Assembly: GCF_003072065.1 (NCBI RefSeq)
Contig: NZ_QCYG01000009.1
Coordinates: forward strand, 1-64,000
Direction of reading: 5' to 3'
DNA: 64,000 nucleotides
Origin: Thalassorhabdomicrobium marinisediminis
GTDB lineage: Bacteria; Pseudomonadota; Alphaproteobacteria; Rhodobacterales; Rhodobacteraceae
Positions 44,220 through 53,301 of the stretch are shown here, in pieces. The position numbers and the translations under genes were made by a program. How positions within the stretch are numbered: the stretch's first letter is position 1; every line of letters starts with the position of its first letter. Below the pieces are notes generated by a model. It made no database searches. It had not been told where the DNA came from and worked only from the letters and a program-made list of their open reading frames with translations.

Positions 44220-44233
44220 CTAACATGCGTCAG
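44220..44233 (+). promoter_or_regulatory. Island operator candidate, site B2
   Basis: CTAAC-ATGC-GTCAG, 63 bases from B1 in the same divergent promoter region; upstream of the operon leading into hflK and hflC. Confidence 0.65.
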
Positions 44234-44351
44234 CGCCAGTCGGACGATCCCGATGTACAAGACACTAAAGCGTTCGACTGGTCAGGCCGGGTCTCCAAGG
44301 TGCCCTCGACAGTGATGAGCGACGAATCTGCCAACATCGCGGAGATCAGAG

Positions 44352-44666
44352 ATGACCATGCGGTCGACCAGATCGACGGTGACGTTTTCGAACCCTTTCA
44401 CCTTGCCGGGATACCCGGGCGATTTGCCTGCGGGCGACTACGAAGTTCTTGTCGAAGAAGAGCTTCTCCAGGGGCTCAGCTTTGAGGCGTATCGCCGGAC
44501 GGCGACCTACCTGACGGTGCGCGGAAGGGGCGGTCATGCGGGACGTACAGAATTACGGGCGATTTCCGACAGCGACCTGAAAGCGGCGCTGAGCCGGGAT
44601 GCAACCACAAGCGAAACGAACAATCACAGCGAGGCGGCGCTTTTCCCGCAGGAGGACTTGAAATGA
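44352..44666 (+). CDS. Small conserved protein, paralog of 51581-52087
   Basis: 104 residues. NPFTLPGYPGDLPAGDYEVL and LVEEELLQGLSFEAYRRTAT match RPFTVPGFAETLPAGEYEIE in the protein at 51581; the next segment (L-V-G...L-R-IS-SDL--AL-RD) also aligns. No known domain recognised; the pattern suggests a small beta domain. Its end overlaps the next ORF by four bases. Confidence 0.68.
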   Translation: MTMRSTRSTVTFSNPFTLPGYPGDLPAGDYEVLVEEELLQGLSFEAYRRTATYLTVRGRGGHAGRTELRAISDSDLKAALSRDATTSETNNHSEAALFPQEDLK

Positions 44667-45007
44667 ATACTCCCGAATGGCTCAAACCCGGCATCTATGG
44701 TGCCGTGATCGGTGCTGTCTTTGTCGGCGTCGTCGGATTTACATGGGGTGGCTGGGTGACCGGCGGCACTTCGAATGACCGGGCGGTGGCGATGTCCCGT
44801 AACGATGTCGTCGCCTCAATGGTACCGGTCTGCCTCGACATGGCGCGGTCAGACCCGGCTCGGGTGGACAAGCTTGCAACGATCCGGGCAGCCTCAACCT
44901 ACCAGAGGCGCGACGCTCTCATGACAGCCGGCTGGGCGACGATGCCAGGAACCGATGCCCCAGACCGAGACATTGCGCAAGCCTGCCTGAAGGAACTGGA
45001 ACTCTGA
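44663..45007 (+). CDS. Single-pass membrane protein upstream of hflK
   Basis: 114 residues. One N-terminal hydrophobic helix (GIYGAVIGAVFVGVVGFTWG), then an exported helical domain with two cysteines (MVPVCLDMARSD, IAQACLKELEL). Good ribosome site AGGAGG. Precedes hflK by 107 bases in the same direction. Function unknown. Confidence 0.7.
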   Translation: MNTPEWLKPGIYGAVIGAVFVGVVGFTWGGWVTGGTSNDRAVAMSRNDVVASMVPVCLDMARSDPARVDKLATIRAASTYQRRDALMTAGWATMPGTDAPDRDIAQACLKELEL

Positions 45008-45114
45008 GGTCATGCTGTTCAGAGCCGACGATGTGATGGCGCAAAACGGTTCGCACCGTCAAACGCGCGAGCCACGCATCGCCCCGAGTGCCAAAACCGA
45101 AATAGGAGCTTGCG

Positions 45115-46182
45115 ATGCCTTCTGATAACAATGGACCGGAAGATCGCGGACCTTGGAAAAACAAGCAGACCCGCGTTCCCCCTGAGGTTGACGCAATTCT
45201 CAGGCGGGGCCGGGATCGGCTGCACGGCATCCTGCCGGACGGTCTGCCACCGGTGAAGCGTCTTGCAATCGGGGCCGCCATTGCGCTTGCGGCGTTTGGG
45301 GCGTGGTCCTCATATTACACGGTGCCGAGCGACTCTGTTGCGATTGTCCAACGGTTCGGGAAGTACGCGGCCGAGGTCCCTCCGGGGCTGCACTTCAAGA
45401 TCCCGTTCGGGATCGACGTGACCACGTTGGTCCCGGTCAAGCGCCAGTTGAAACAAGAGTTCGGGTTCACGACTCCGGGTGCCTCCGATCCCTATCAGAG
45501 CCCGACGGACGGTCGCCGCGAGACCGAGATGGTGACTGGCGATCTCAACGCCGCGCTCGTGGAGTGGGTGGTGCAGTACCGGATTTCCGAACCCCGGAAG
45601 TTCTTGTTTGAAGTGCGCGAGCCAAGCGCGACCCTGCGTTACGTCTCGGAGTCCGTCATGCGCGAAGTTGTGGGAGACCGCACAGTCGACGAGGTGATCA
45701 CCGTCGGGCGCCAGGAAATCGAAAGCGAAGCCCTGATGAAGATGCAGGCGCTCGCGACCAAATACGCGATGGGCATCAGCATCGATCAGGTACAGCTGAA
45801 GAACATCAATCCGCCCCAGCCGGTTCAGGCCTCGTTCAACGAGGTCAACCAGGCACAACAAGAGAAGGAGCGGATCATCAACGAGGCCCGCCGCGAATAC
45901 AACCGCGTCATACCTCTGGCCGAAGGCGAAAAGGACCAGCGCATCCGCGAAGCCGATGGCTATCGCTTGAGGAGGATCAATGAAGCCGAGGGCGATGCGG
46001 CCCGATTCACGGCCCTCCTGACGGAATACCGTCTGGCGCCCGAAGTTACCCGGCGCCGGATCTACATCGAAACCCTTCAGGATGTTCTGCCGGGAATTGG
46101 TTCCAAGATCATTGTCGACGGGTCCACGGCAAGCATCCTCCCGCTTTTGAACCTTGATCGACAGACAGGAGAGCAACGATGA
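45115..46182 (+). CDS. hflK: HflK, SPFH-domain membrane protease regulator
   Basis: 355 residues. Pro/Arg-rich N-terminus, one transmembrane helix (RLAIGAAIALAAFGAWSSYY), then the SPFH/band 7 domain (VPSDSVAIVQRFGKYAAEVP, PGLHFKIPFGID) and a coiled C-terminal part (NEVNQAQQEKERIINEARRE). HflK and HflC form a large assembly around FtsH in the inner membrane and modulate its proteolysis. FtsH itself is not in the window. Overlaps hflC by four bases. Confidence 0.93.
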   Translation: MPSDNNGPEDRGPWKNKQTRVPPEVDAILRRGRDRLHGILPDGLPPVKRLAIGAAIALAAFGAWSSYYTVPSDSVAIVQRFGKYAAEVPPGLHFKIPFGIDVTTLVPVKRQLKQEFGFTTPGASDPYQSPTDGRRETEMVTGDLNAALVEWVVQYRISEPRKFLFEVREPSATLRYVSESVMREVVGDRTVDEVITVGRQEIESEALMKMQALATKYAMGISIDQVQLKNINPPQPVQASFNEVNQAQQEKERIINEARREYNRVIPLAEGEKDQRIREADGYRLRRINEAEGDAARFTALLTEYRLAPEVTRRRIYIETLQDVLPGIGSKIIVDGSTASILPLLNLDRQTGEQR

Positions 46183-47267
46183 AGACCCTTTCGCTTATTG
46201 CCTCGGGGATCGCGGTTGCCGGGGTCGTCGCTGCGTCATCCGCCGTCTACACCGTCGGCGAGGTCGAGCAGGCCATCATCACCCAGTTCGGCAAGCCGGT
46301 CGGCGCGCCGATCACCGAGGCTGGTCTCAAGATAAAACTCCCCTTCGTTCAGGAGGTTAACCGGATCGACAGCCGGGTTCTGGAGTGGGACGGCTCGCCA
46401 TCGGACATGCCCACCAAAGACAAGCTCTATATCTCGGTCGATCTCTTCGCGCGCTGGAAGATCACCGATCCTCTGCAGTACTTTCTGCGCCTGCGCGACG
46501 AACGCAGCGCCCAGTCGCGCCTCGATGATATCCTCGGTAGCGAGACGCGGAACGCCGTCGCCAAGCACGAACTCATCGAGATTGTGCGCACGACCAGGGG
46601 CCGGACGCCGCTTCGGGACACGCTTCTGACTGATCAGGAGCTTGCGCAGGACATTGGCGCACTGGTTCCCATCACGAAGGGGCGGGCGCTGGTCGAGCAG
46701 CAGATCTTCGAGGCGGCGGCGGAGAAGGTGCGCGTCTTCGGGATTGAGCTTCTCGACATTCGTTTCAAGCGCATAAACTACAATGAGAGCGTGCGACCCA
46801 AGATCTATGACCGCATGATCTCGGAGCGCCGGCAGATCGCCGAAAGATTCCTGTCCGAAGGCAACGGTGAAGCGGCCCGTATTCAAGGCAACAGGGTGCG
46901 GGATCTGAACAAGATCCAGTCCGAAGCCTATCGCGCCGTCGAGGAAATCCGCGGTGCCGCCGATGCCGCAGCAGCAGCAATCTATGCGGGCGCCTACAAT
47001 GTTGATGCCGTTTCGGTCGAATTCTACGATTTCACCCGAACAATGCAGGCCTACGGCGACATGATTTCCGACGACACGACGCTTGTCCTGACGACGGACA
47101 GCGATCTGTTCCAGTTCCTGCGTGGCATGCAGGGCGAGGCAGACCCGATCCGCGATCCAGGCAGCGTTCCAAGCGACGGTGGCGTGGCGTCAATCGGCAG
47201 GGCCCGACCAGCGCAAGACCCCGCGACGCCAATCGTGACACAGACGGAGGTCGAAGCAGGCCGATAG
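46179..47267 (+). CDS. hflC: HflC, SPFH-domain membrane protease regulator
   Basis: 362 residues. N-terminal membrane anchor (LIASGIAVAGVVAASSAVYT), band 7 domain (GEVEQAIITQFGKPVGAPIT, KLPFVQEVNRIDSRVLEWDG), the SERRQIAERFLSEGNGEAA and AAAAIYAGAY segments typical of HflC. Partner of HflK. The C-terminal tail of about 50 residues is longer than in E. coli. The 270 bases after it hold the site C operator candidate and no gene. Confidence 0.93.
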   Translation: MKTLSLIASGIAVAGVVAASSAVYTVGEVEQAIITQFGKPVGAPITEAGLKIKLPFVQEVNRIDSRVLEWDGSPSDMPTKDKLYISVDLFARWKITDPLQYFLRLRDERSAQSRLDDILGSETRNAVAKHELIEIVRTTRGRTPLRDTLLTDQELAQDIGALVPITKGRALVEQQIFEAAAEKVRVFGIELLDIRFKRINYNESVRPKIYDRMISERRQIAERFLSEGNGEAARIQGNRVRDLNKIQSEAYRAVEEIRGAADAAAAAIYAGAYNVDAVSVEFYDFTRTMQAYGDMISDDTTLVLTTDSDLFQFLRGMQGEADPIRDPGSVPSDGGVASIGRARPAQDPATPIVTQTEVEAGR

Positions 47268-47395
47268 GTTCATGGTGGAGGGTTTCAAGCATGAATAGAG
47301 GGTATCAAGCGGGAAGCACGTCAATGACACCGGGACCACCGAGGTCGGTTTCTTTCCGCTTCTGAGCAAGACACACCCACTTAATTTCCGTGCCC

Positions 47396-47409
47396 CTAAC
47401 CTGCGTCAG
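47396..47409 (+). promoter_or_regulatory. Island operator candidate, site C
   Basis: CTAAC-CTGC-GTCAG, about 130 bases upstream of the 47538 gene; the flanks (CCGTGCC before, CGCACG after) resemble those of sites B2 and B1. Confidence 0.65.
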
Positions 47410-47537
47410 CGCACGATTTGCGCTTGGCTGGTAGGTGGATGGCAAGAGATGGATCGCGATGAGGCGAGGGCCTGCCTGCCCCCACTCGAGGACACGACTT
47501 CCAACGTCGCACCGCGCAGCGAGGAGGACAATACGCT

Positions 47538-48017
47538 ATGACATCAGTCAAACATCTAACCAGGACAGCCGCAGAGACCACCGATCTCGAACGGCGTGTG
47601 CTCGCCCATGAGAAGGTGCTTCAAGCCCTGATCGCCTTCATGGCCCGCACCGAGCCGCGATTTATTGATCATCTGAGAGAACGGTTCGTCGAGCCGATGC
47701 GCATGGCGCGGCATGAACATGACTACCGCGAAACCGATGATTATGCGGAAGAATTCATTCGCGCCGTGATGCTCCTCGTAGACGTGCGCGCGCCAAACGA
47801 GAGGGAGCCGGAAATGACCGACATGAAACCCGTGCCGCCGAAAAGCAGAGGAGCACAAGATTCTTCCATGAACCGGCCGACGCAGCGCAATGGGGTTCAG
47901 GTGCGCGAAAGAAACGGCATCTGGGAGGTGCAGGTCGATGGCAAGTTCCGGGGCGACTACCACCAGAAGGAACATGCCCTTGCGGCTGCGGCTTTAATAA
48001 AGTTGTCCCAAAAATGA
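47538..48017 (+). CDS. Hypothetical protein with C-terminal DUF2188-like segment
   Basis: 159 residues. N-terminal helical region (TTDLERRVLAHEKVLQALIA), a charged middle, and a C-terminal strand-helix unit (VQVRERNGIWEVQVDGKFRG, HQKEHALAAAALIKL) resembling the DUF2188 fold. It overlaps the next gene by four bases (ATGA). Function unknown. Confidence 0.6.
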   Translation: MTSVKHLTRTAAETTDLERRVLAHEKVLQALIAFMARTEPRFIDHLRERFVEPMRMARHEHDYRETDDYAEEFIRAVMLLVDVRAPNEREPEMTDMKPVPPKSRGAQDSSMNRPTQRNGVQVRERNGIWEVQVDGKFRGDYHQKEHALAAAALIKLSQK

Positions 48018-49018
48018 CCAACCGCGCCCGCCTTACAGTTCCGCAAGACTTCCCGATTCAGGCGGCAGAAAACGAGGGCATGCCACCAAGACCCGATTTC
48101 GAGGATACGCAACCGCGCTTCACCCGCCCCGGGAGCCAAACCGGAACACACTGCCTGGGTTCTTTGAAGGAAAAAACGGCGACTGGCAAAGCTTGGCCTG
48201 CAAGGGAAAAGCCGATCAGACAGGACAAGAAGAAAAACAACAATTCGCTAGCACGACTGATCTCTAGGCTGGCTGTCGTGGCCGGTATCATTGCGTCTGT
48301 GGCCTTCCCAGTCTTTGCTCAAGACGGCACTGGACCGATGCCAGACAACGCAGAGGCGCGGAACTATGGTGGGGGCTGGGACTGCGATCCCGGTTTTCGG
48401 GTGGACGGTGCCGAATGCTTGGCTCTCGACATCCCCGACAACGCCTATGCTACAGGGCGGACATATGGTTCAGGCTGGGCGTGCAGGCGAGGATACGAAG
48501 AAGTGGGCGATGCGTCCTGTGAAGCGATCCCCGTGCCCGAGAATGCCTATCTGCGATCATCAGGTTACGACTGGCAATGCGAGCGCGGATACCGGCAGGA
48601 TCGTGAGACATGCGTGCCAATCGTCCTTCAGGAACATGGATACCTCACGGAAGACACGTCGGGGTCCGGGTGGGTATGCGACCGCGGTTTCACACCGTCG
48701 GCGAGCGCCTGCGTTCCGATTTCGGTTCCCGAAAACGGCTATCTCACCAATGCCGACTATGGTGCCGAATGGGCCTGTGAAAGGGGCTTCTTCGAAATCG
48801 ATGGCCGCTGTGATCCCGTGGCGCTTCCGGCAAACGCCTTTCTGGATCAAGAGTCCTACGGTCCGGGATGGCGGTGCGAACGGGGTTTCGAGGCGGTGGA
48901 CAACGCCTGTGTGGCGATCGACCTGCCCGCAAATGCCCATCTCGATCGATCCGGAAACCGCTGGCGTTGCGACCGGAGCTTTCAACTTTCTGACGGGGCG
49001 TGCGTTCTTGGACGATAA
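48014..49018 (+). CDS. Exported protein with seven Cys-pair repeats
   Basis: 334 residues. A basic N-terminal stretch and one hydrophobic segment (about residues 82-102: LISRLAVVAGIIASVAFPVF) lead to an exported region of seven tandem repeats of about 37 residues: W-x-C-x-(R/P)-G-(F/Y)...C-x-(P/A)-(I/L)-x-(V/L)-P-x-N-A-(Y/F). That gives 14 cysteines, one probable disulfide per repeat. The long leader before the signal is unusual and the start may be further in. The transglutaminase-like gene follows 35 bases later. Confidence 0.78.
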   Translation: MTNRARLTVPQDFPIQAAENEGMPPRPDFEDTQPRFTRPGSQTGTHCLGSLKEKTATGKAWPAREKPIRQDKKKNNNSLARLISRLAVVAGIIASVAFPVFAQDGTGPMPDNAEARNYGGGWDCDPGFRVDGAECLALDIPDNAYATGRTYGSGWACRRGYEEVGDASCEAIPVPENAYLRSSGYDWQCERGYRQDRETCVPIVLQEHGYLTEDTSGSGWVCDRGFTPSASACVPISVPENGYLTNADYGAEWACERGFFEIDGRCDPVALPANAFLDQESYGPGWRCERGFEAVDNACVAIDLPANAHLDRSGNRWRCDRSFQLSDGACVLGR

Positions 49019-49052
49019 TGCCCCCAAATCGCGTCCGGCCGAGACGGCTGGC

Positions 49053-49859
49053 ATGCGGTTGCGGATAGGCTGTCGCCTGCGTTACCAGCTGACCCAGCCG
49101 ACGCCGCTCATTGCAATGCTGAATGTGCACTATTCGCGGTTCGGCGATCTGGAGCGTGCAGACTGTCTCATGACGCAACCGAGCGTGCCGCTGGAAAGCT
49201 ATCGCGACGGCTTCGGCAATTGGTGCACGCGGATGGTGGCGCCGGCGGGGGACTTCACCCTGTCCACCGACGGGATCTTTCGCGACACCGGATTGCCCGA
49301 TCCGTCAGCGACCGAGGCCGCGCAGCACGCCGTTCAGGACCTGCCCTTCGAAACCTTGGTCTACCTTCTCGGCAGTCGTTACTGCGACACCGATCTTCTT
49401 TCGGAAGAGGCATGGCGGCGCTTCGAGAATACCCCGCCTGGCTGGGCACGCGTTCAGGCGATCTGCGATTTCGTGCACAGGCATGTCCGCTTCGATTACA
49501 TGCAGGCGAGCGCGACCAGAACCGCGTCCGAAACGCTGGCCGGTCGGCAGGGCGTCTGCCGGGATTTCTCCCATCTCGCCATCGCCTTCTGCCGCTGCAT
49601 GAACATCCCGGCGCGTTACTGCACCGGCTATTTGAGCGAATTCGGTCAACCGGAGCCTCACGCCCCCGACGATTTCGCAGCCTGGATGGAGGTCTTTCTG
49701 GGTGGCCGCTGGTGGGTCTTCGATCCAAGAAACAACAGCCCGCGCATGGGAAGGATCCTGATCGCGCGCGGTCGGGACGCCGCCGATGTGCCTCTGACCC
49801 AGACATTCGGGCCGAATACGCTGACGCAATTCAACGTCTGGACAGATGAGTTGACCTGA
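49053..49859 (+). CDS. Transglutaminase-like cysteine protease-fold protein
   Basis: 268 residues from the ATG at 49053. N-terminal beta domain (LRIGCRLRYQLTQPTPLIAM) and the transglutaminase core with the catalytic Cys in GRQGVCRDFSHLAIAFCR, His in PHAPDDFAAWMEVFLG and Asp in WWVFDPRNN. Members of this bacterial family act as peptidases or amidases more often than as cross-linkers. No signal peptide, so probably cytoplasmic. A second, truncated relative is at 52688-53155. Confidence 0.9.
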   Translation: MRLRIGCRLRYQLTQPTPLIAMLNVHYSRFGDLERADCLMTQPSVPLESYRDGFGNWCTRMVAPAGDFTLSTDGIFRDTGLPDPSATEAAQHAVQDLPFETLVYLLGSRYCDTDLLSEEAWRRFENTPPGWARVQAICDFVHRHVRFDYMQASATRTASETLAGRQGVCRDFSHLAIAFCRCMNIPARYCTGYLSEFGQPEPHAPDDFAAWMEVFLGGRWWVFDPRNNSPRMGRILIARGRDAADVPLTQTFGPNTLTQFNVWTDELT

Positions 49860-49987
49860 CCTTGGTTTCTTTTGCGACGGGACATCGTAAGTCCGTTCGC
49901 CAGTCCCCATATACATAATACCGACGCCAAGCGTTCCGGTCCGACATGGACGGGGAGTTGCCGTCGGTCAATCAAAGGATCGATGAC

Positions 49988-50125
49988 ATGTCTTTCAAGG
50001 ACCTGACTGCCCGGGCTGCGGCTGCAATGAATCCGAAGCCTGAGGAGATAGCTAAGACTCCTGCCAAGGAGAACGAGTCCAAGCCTGCCGGCAAGGACAT
50101 ACCAGCGAAACCCAAGACATCTTGA
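49988..50125 (+). CDS. 45-residue Lys/Pro/Ala-rich protein
   Basis: MSFKDLTARAAAAMNPKPEE, then a KPA-rich tail ending IPAKPKTS and TGA. Similar short proteins (MSFKDL-x-x-(R/K)-A) are common in Rhodobacterales, without known role. The IS256-family element begins 12 bases after its stop. Confidence 0.55.
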   Translation: MSFKDLTARAAAAMNPKPEEIAKTPAKENESKPAGKDIPAKPKTS

Positions 50126-50129
50126 GACG

Positions 50130-50137
50130 TCCACGGG
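50130..50137. repeat. Target site duplication, left copy
   Basis: TCCACGGG occurs directly outside the left end of the second IS256-family element; the same 8-mer is found at 51500-51507. Confidence 0.85.
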
Positions 50138-51499
50138 GGTGACGTCCATGGACGTGGTGTAGCTTGCGGTGGCCATCGGGTTTCCCGGTAGGGTCGGGTT
50201 GCGAGAACCAACCTGAACCAAGGATAACTCCGATGACCAAACCGATGATGGACCTGCGTGCGCTTGTCGAAAAGAGTGCAGATGCCGATCTGCTGCGCGA
50301 GATGATCGGCTTCGCGGCCGAGCGGCTGATGGAACTTGAGGTCGGCACGAAGACCGGCGCCGACTACGGTGAGAAGAGCAGCGACCGGCTGGCGCAACGC
50401 AATGGCTACCGGGATCGGGACTGGCAGACCCGTGCTGGCAGCGTCGAGCTGCGTATTCCGCGCCTGCGCACAGGTTCGTACTTCCCATCTTTCCTTGAGC
50501 CACGGCGGTCCGTCGAAAAGGCCCTGACCGCGGTGATCCAGGAAGCCTATGTTCACGGCGTATCGACCCGCGCCATGGATGATCTCGTACAGGCGATGGG
50601 CGGGACTGGCATCTCCAAGAGCCAGGTCAGCCGCTTGTGCGAGGAAATAGACGACCGTGTCGATGCCTTTCTGACCCGGCCCATCGAGGGCGAATGGCCT
50701 TACCTGTGGATCGATGCGACGTATCTGAAAGTGCGCCAAGGCGGTCGCATCGTCAGCGTCGCGGTCACGCTCGCCGTGGGCGTCAACACGGACGGCAGGC
50801 GCGAGGTGCTGGGCATGGCGATTGGAGCCTCCGAGGCCGAGCCCTTCTGGACCGAGTTCCTCCGCGATCTCGTCCGGCGCGGCCTGTCAGGCGTGAAGCT
50901 GGTGATCTCTGACGCCCATGAGGGCATCAAGGCGGCCACGGCCCGCGTGCTGTCGACCAGCTGGCAGCGGTGCCGGGTTCACTTCCAGCGCAATGCCTTG
51001 GCCCATGCCGGCAAGAGCAGCCGTCGGGTGGTGTCAGCCTTCATCGCCACCGCCTTTGCCCAGCCCGACCACGCGGCAGCCAAGGCCCAATGGCGCCAGG
51101 TCGCGGACCAGATGCGCCCAAAGCTGCCCAAGCTCGCAACGCTCATGGACGGGGCCGAGGAGGACGTCCTCGCCTACATGACCTTTCCCCAGCAGCACAG
51201 GACGAAGCTGCACAGCACGAACCCCATCGAGCGTCTGAACGGCGAGATCAAGCGGCGCACCGATGTCGTCGGGATCTTCCCCAACGAGGCATCCATACGC
51301 CGCCTCGTCGGCGCCATCCTGATGGAACAGACCGAGGAATGGACCGTCCAGCGTGGCAGGTACATGACGCTGGAAACGCTCGCTCCTGTCTGCGATGATG
51401 TCATGGTCAGCCTGCCTGCAGCGCAGCGCGACTGACAAGCTCGGCCCGCCGGTGAGCGCGAGGCCCGGCGTAAGCTACACCACGCCGCGGGACATCATC
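50138..51499 (+). mobile_element. Second IS256-family insertion sequence with 8-bp target duplication
   Basis: About 1362 bp. The ends, read inward, are GGTGACGTCCATGGACGTGG and GATGATGTCCCGCGGCGTGG, followed in both by TGTAGCTT-CG, making an imperfect inverted repeat of about 35 bases. TCCACGGG flanks both ends. Its ends and transposase differ from the element at 14810, so it is an independent insertion. Confidence 0.9.
50233..51435 (+). CDS. IS256-family transposase
   Basis: 400 residues from the ATG at 50233, after AAGGATAACTCCG. DDE positions in [40 protein letters not shown] and [20 protein letters not shown], with the [14 protein letters not shown] signature. Intact. It shares only family-level similarity with the transposase at 14845. 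Confidence 0.95.
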   Translation: MTKPMMDLRALVEKSADADLLREMIGFAAERLMELEVGTKTGADYGEKSSDRLAQRNGYRDRDWQTRAGSVELRIPRLRTGSYFPSFLEPRRSVEKALTAVIQEAYVHGVSTRAMDDLVQAMGGTGISKSQVSRLCEEIDDRVDAFLTRPIEGEWPYLWIDATYLKVRQGGRIVSVAVTLAVGVNTDGRREVLGMAIGASEAEPFWTEFLRDLVRRGLSGVKLVISDAHEGIKAATARVLSTSWQRCRVHFQRNALAHAGKSSRRVVSAFIATAFAQPDHAAAKAQWRQVADQMRPKLPKLATLMDGAEEDVLAYMTFPQQHRTKLHSTNPIERLNGEIKRRTDVVGIFPNEASIRRLVGAILMEQTEEWTVQRGRYMTLETLAPVCDDVMVSLPAAQRD

Positions 51500-51507
51500 T
51501 CCACGGG
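51500..51507. repeat. Target site duplication, right copy
   Basis: Second TCCACGGG flanking the IS256-family element at 50138-51499. Confidence 0.85.
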
Positions 51508-51580
51508 CCACGCATCTTATACTCAAATGGGGCGCGGACCACCCACAGCAACAAAAGAAACAAGCGAAAGGACAGCGCCA

Positions 51581-52087
51581 ATGGAAGATCTGACGAGCAA
51601 GACTATCGCGGTTTTCTCCCGACCGTTCACCGTTCCAGGCTTTGCTGAAACGCTTCCGGCGGGCGAGTACGAGATTGAAACGGAACTGGCGTCTCCCCCG
51701 GATCAAGTGGACCCCGAAGCTTGGAAAGCCTCCGTCTTGGTGAAGCTTCATCCCCGGACATCGCATCCTGGACTGGAGAGAATCCTGACTGTTTCCCTTG
51801 CCGACCTCGACCACGCACGCGCGAGGGACAAGCTGACCGGTAATGCCTTGACGGATTTCTTCCTCGAGGAGATGCTTGCCGACCCGATGATCCGTCTCGT
51901 TATGCAGGCGGACGGCGTCTCCGAGGCGCATTTGCGACATCTTTACTCCAGGCCCGGCTTGCCGGAGGCGGACAATAGGCAGGCAGGGCAAGTTGCCCCC
52001 TCCAAGCCGAAGGGGATACGAAATGGGACGGATGCAGGTATTTCCGGCCCACTCTCTGGAAGTTCTCGTCCCGGCATAGGAGAATGA
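51581..52087 (+). CDS. Small conserved protein, paralog of 44352-44666
   Basis: 168 residues from the ATG after GGACAGCGCCA. RPFTVPGFAETLPAGEYEIE and SWxxSVLVKLHPRT-type strands match the 44352 protein; this copy has an additional helical part (ALTDFFLEEMLADPMIRLVM) and a low-complexity tail. Function unknown. It probably belonged to one operon with the genes before the insertion sequence. Confidence 0.65.
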   Translation: MEDLTSKTIAVFSRPFTVPGFAETLPAGEYEIETELASPPDQVDPEAWKASVLVKLHPRTSHPGLERILTVSLADLDHARARDKLTGNALTDFFLEEMLADPMIRLVMQADGVSEAHLRHLYSRPGLPEADNRQAGQVAPSKPKGIRNGTDAGISGPLSGSSRPGIGE

Positions 52088-52103
52088 CGCCGTTGTTGGA
52101 CAG

Positions 52104-52466
52104 ATGCTTCCCGATCCAACCGAGTGCGTTGTTCGAATGGATCGAAGGGGCTCGGTTTTGACCGATCACCCGATCAATCTCGACGGTCACAGATCCGCTG
52201 CCGACCAGCGCGAAACAGAGATGCGTCGGCGCCCTGCGAACAGCCAGCCACCCTCTACGCTCTCGTCGCAACTTGGCCTCGGAAGTCTCGAAGATCAGAT
52301 GCTGGCAGAGCCTGCGCGGACATGGGTCGAAGTCATGGAGAAATGGCGCTTTCTTCTTGTTCGCTACGCATCGCCCCCCGAGGCTGGAGATGAACGCCTT
52401 CAGAAACTAATCAAACGGGCCCTTGGCGACATGGAACGACTGAGGAAACGCGAGGAGCGGAAATGA
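52104..52466 (+). CDS. Hypothetical helical protein
   Basis: Up to 120 residues; the true start may be the ATG at 52221, which would give 81. The C-terminal half (TWVEVMEKWRFLLVRYASPP, ERLQKLIKRALGDMERLRKR) is helical and looks genuine. Its end overlaps the following zinc-ribbon gene by four bases, which supports real translation. Confidence 0.5.
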   Translation: MLPDPTECVVRMDRRGSVLTDHPINLDGHRSAADQRETEMRRRPANSQPPSTLSSQLGLGSLEDQMLAEPARTWVEVMEKWRFLLVRYASPPEAGDERLQKLIKRALGDMERLRKREERK

Positions 52467-52678
52467 CGATCAAGTTCGCGGACGAGGAACTCGAGATTCC
52501 GAGGGCAGCGGCCGACGTTGCCGCCGAGCGCTTCTGTTTGAAGTGCAGGTCGCGCTTCTGGAGCGAGGGGTTCGTTGAGCGCATATGTTCGCGTTGCAAG
52601 GGGTCTGCCGTTTGGCGCGCGGCTATTTCCGAGGGTAGCGGACATGGGCGCCGACGTTCCGGCGGTCGTTTGTCGTAG
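52463..52678 (+). CDS. Small zinc-ribbon protein
   Basis: 71 residues. FCLKCRSRFWSEGFVERICS followed by RCKGS forms a C-x2-C...C-x2-C ribbon; the tail is Arg/Gly-rich. Looks like a small nucleic-acid or partner-binding protein. Overlapping start with the gene before and nine bases to the truncated transglutaminase gene. Confidence 0.6.
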   Translation: MTIKFADEELEIPRAAADVAAERFCLKCRSRFWSEGFVERICSRCKGSAVWRAAISEGSGHGRRRSGGRLS

Positions 52679-52687
52679 GTCTCACCG

Positions 52688-53155
52688 ATGCCATCGATCA
52701 CCCTCACGCACACAACCTGCTATCGGTATCGCATCGCTGTTTCACTCGGCCCGCATCGGTTGATGTTGCGTCCGCGGGAAACCCGGGATCTCAGTCTGAC
52801 GTCTTTCGACCTGAAGATCAGTCCCGAGGCCCGCATCGACTGGTCAAACGACGTTGCCGGCAATGCGATCGCGACGGCTCAGTTCGACGAGATGACGGAG
52901 TCGCTTTCGATCCGGTCGCGCGCGCGGGTGGACCTGAGCGCGCCTGTCTGGCCGGTTTTCCCGATCGCTGCCGACGCTGCCTCCTACCCATTTGTTTATT
53001 CCAGCGACGACCGGACCGACCTCGGCTCGCTGGCGAAGCCGCAATACGCGGACGCCGCGGGGCGGTTGTCCGCGTGGGTTGAAAGTTATGTCATGTCACG
53101 GCCAACAGACACGCTGTCACTGCTGAAGGACATCAGCAACGGCATCACGGCCAGC
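52688..53155 (+). pseudogene. Transglutaminase-like protein truncated by the Tni transposon
   Basis: The N-terminal domain of bacterial transglutaminase-like proteins is intact: TLTHTTCYRYRIAVSLGPHR, LMLRPRETRDLSLTSFDLKI, ...DWSNDVAGNAIATAQF. At 53156 the coding sequence meets the TGTCG end of the transposon, and the open frame then continues only 66 bases into it to a stop at 53221. The catalytic half is absent from the window; the right flank of the transposon is a different gene. Confidence 0.82.
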
Positions 53156-53301
53156 TGTCGCGTAGCCCTTAATTGTGAGATGATAAATCCAACGAAATCA
53201 ACGGCCGTGCTTTGCCCTTAAATATGAGATTTTGCCTTTAATTCCGATATTTTTGCCCTTAAACCTGAGACAGGGTTCACAGACTTGTGCGGCAAATATT
53301 G

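Noticed and set aside
48291..49052. Upstream extension of the transglutaminase-like gene
   Set aside because: The frame there overlaps the Cys-repeat gene and reads as non-protein-like sequence; the family match begins at 49053.
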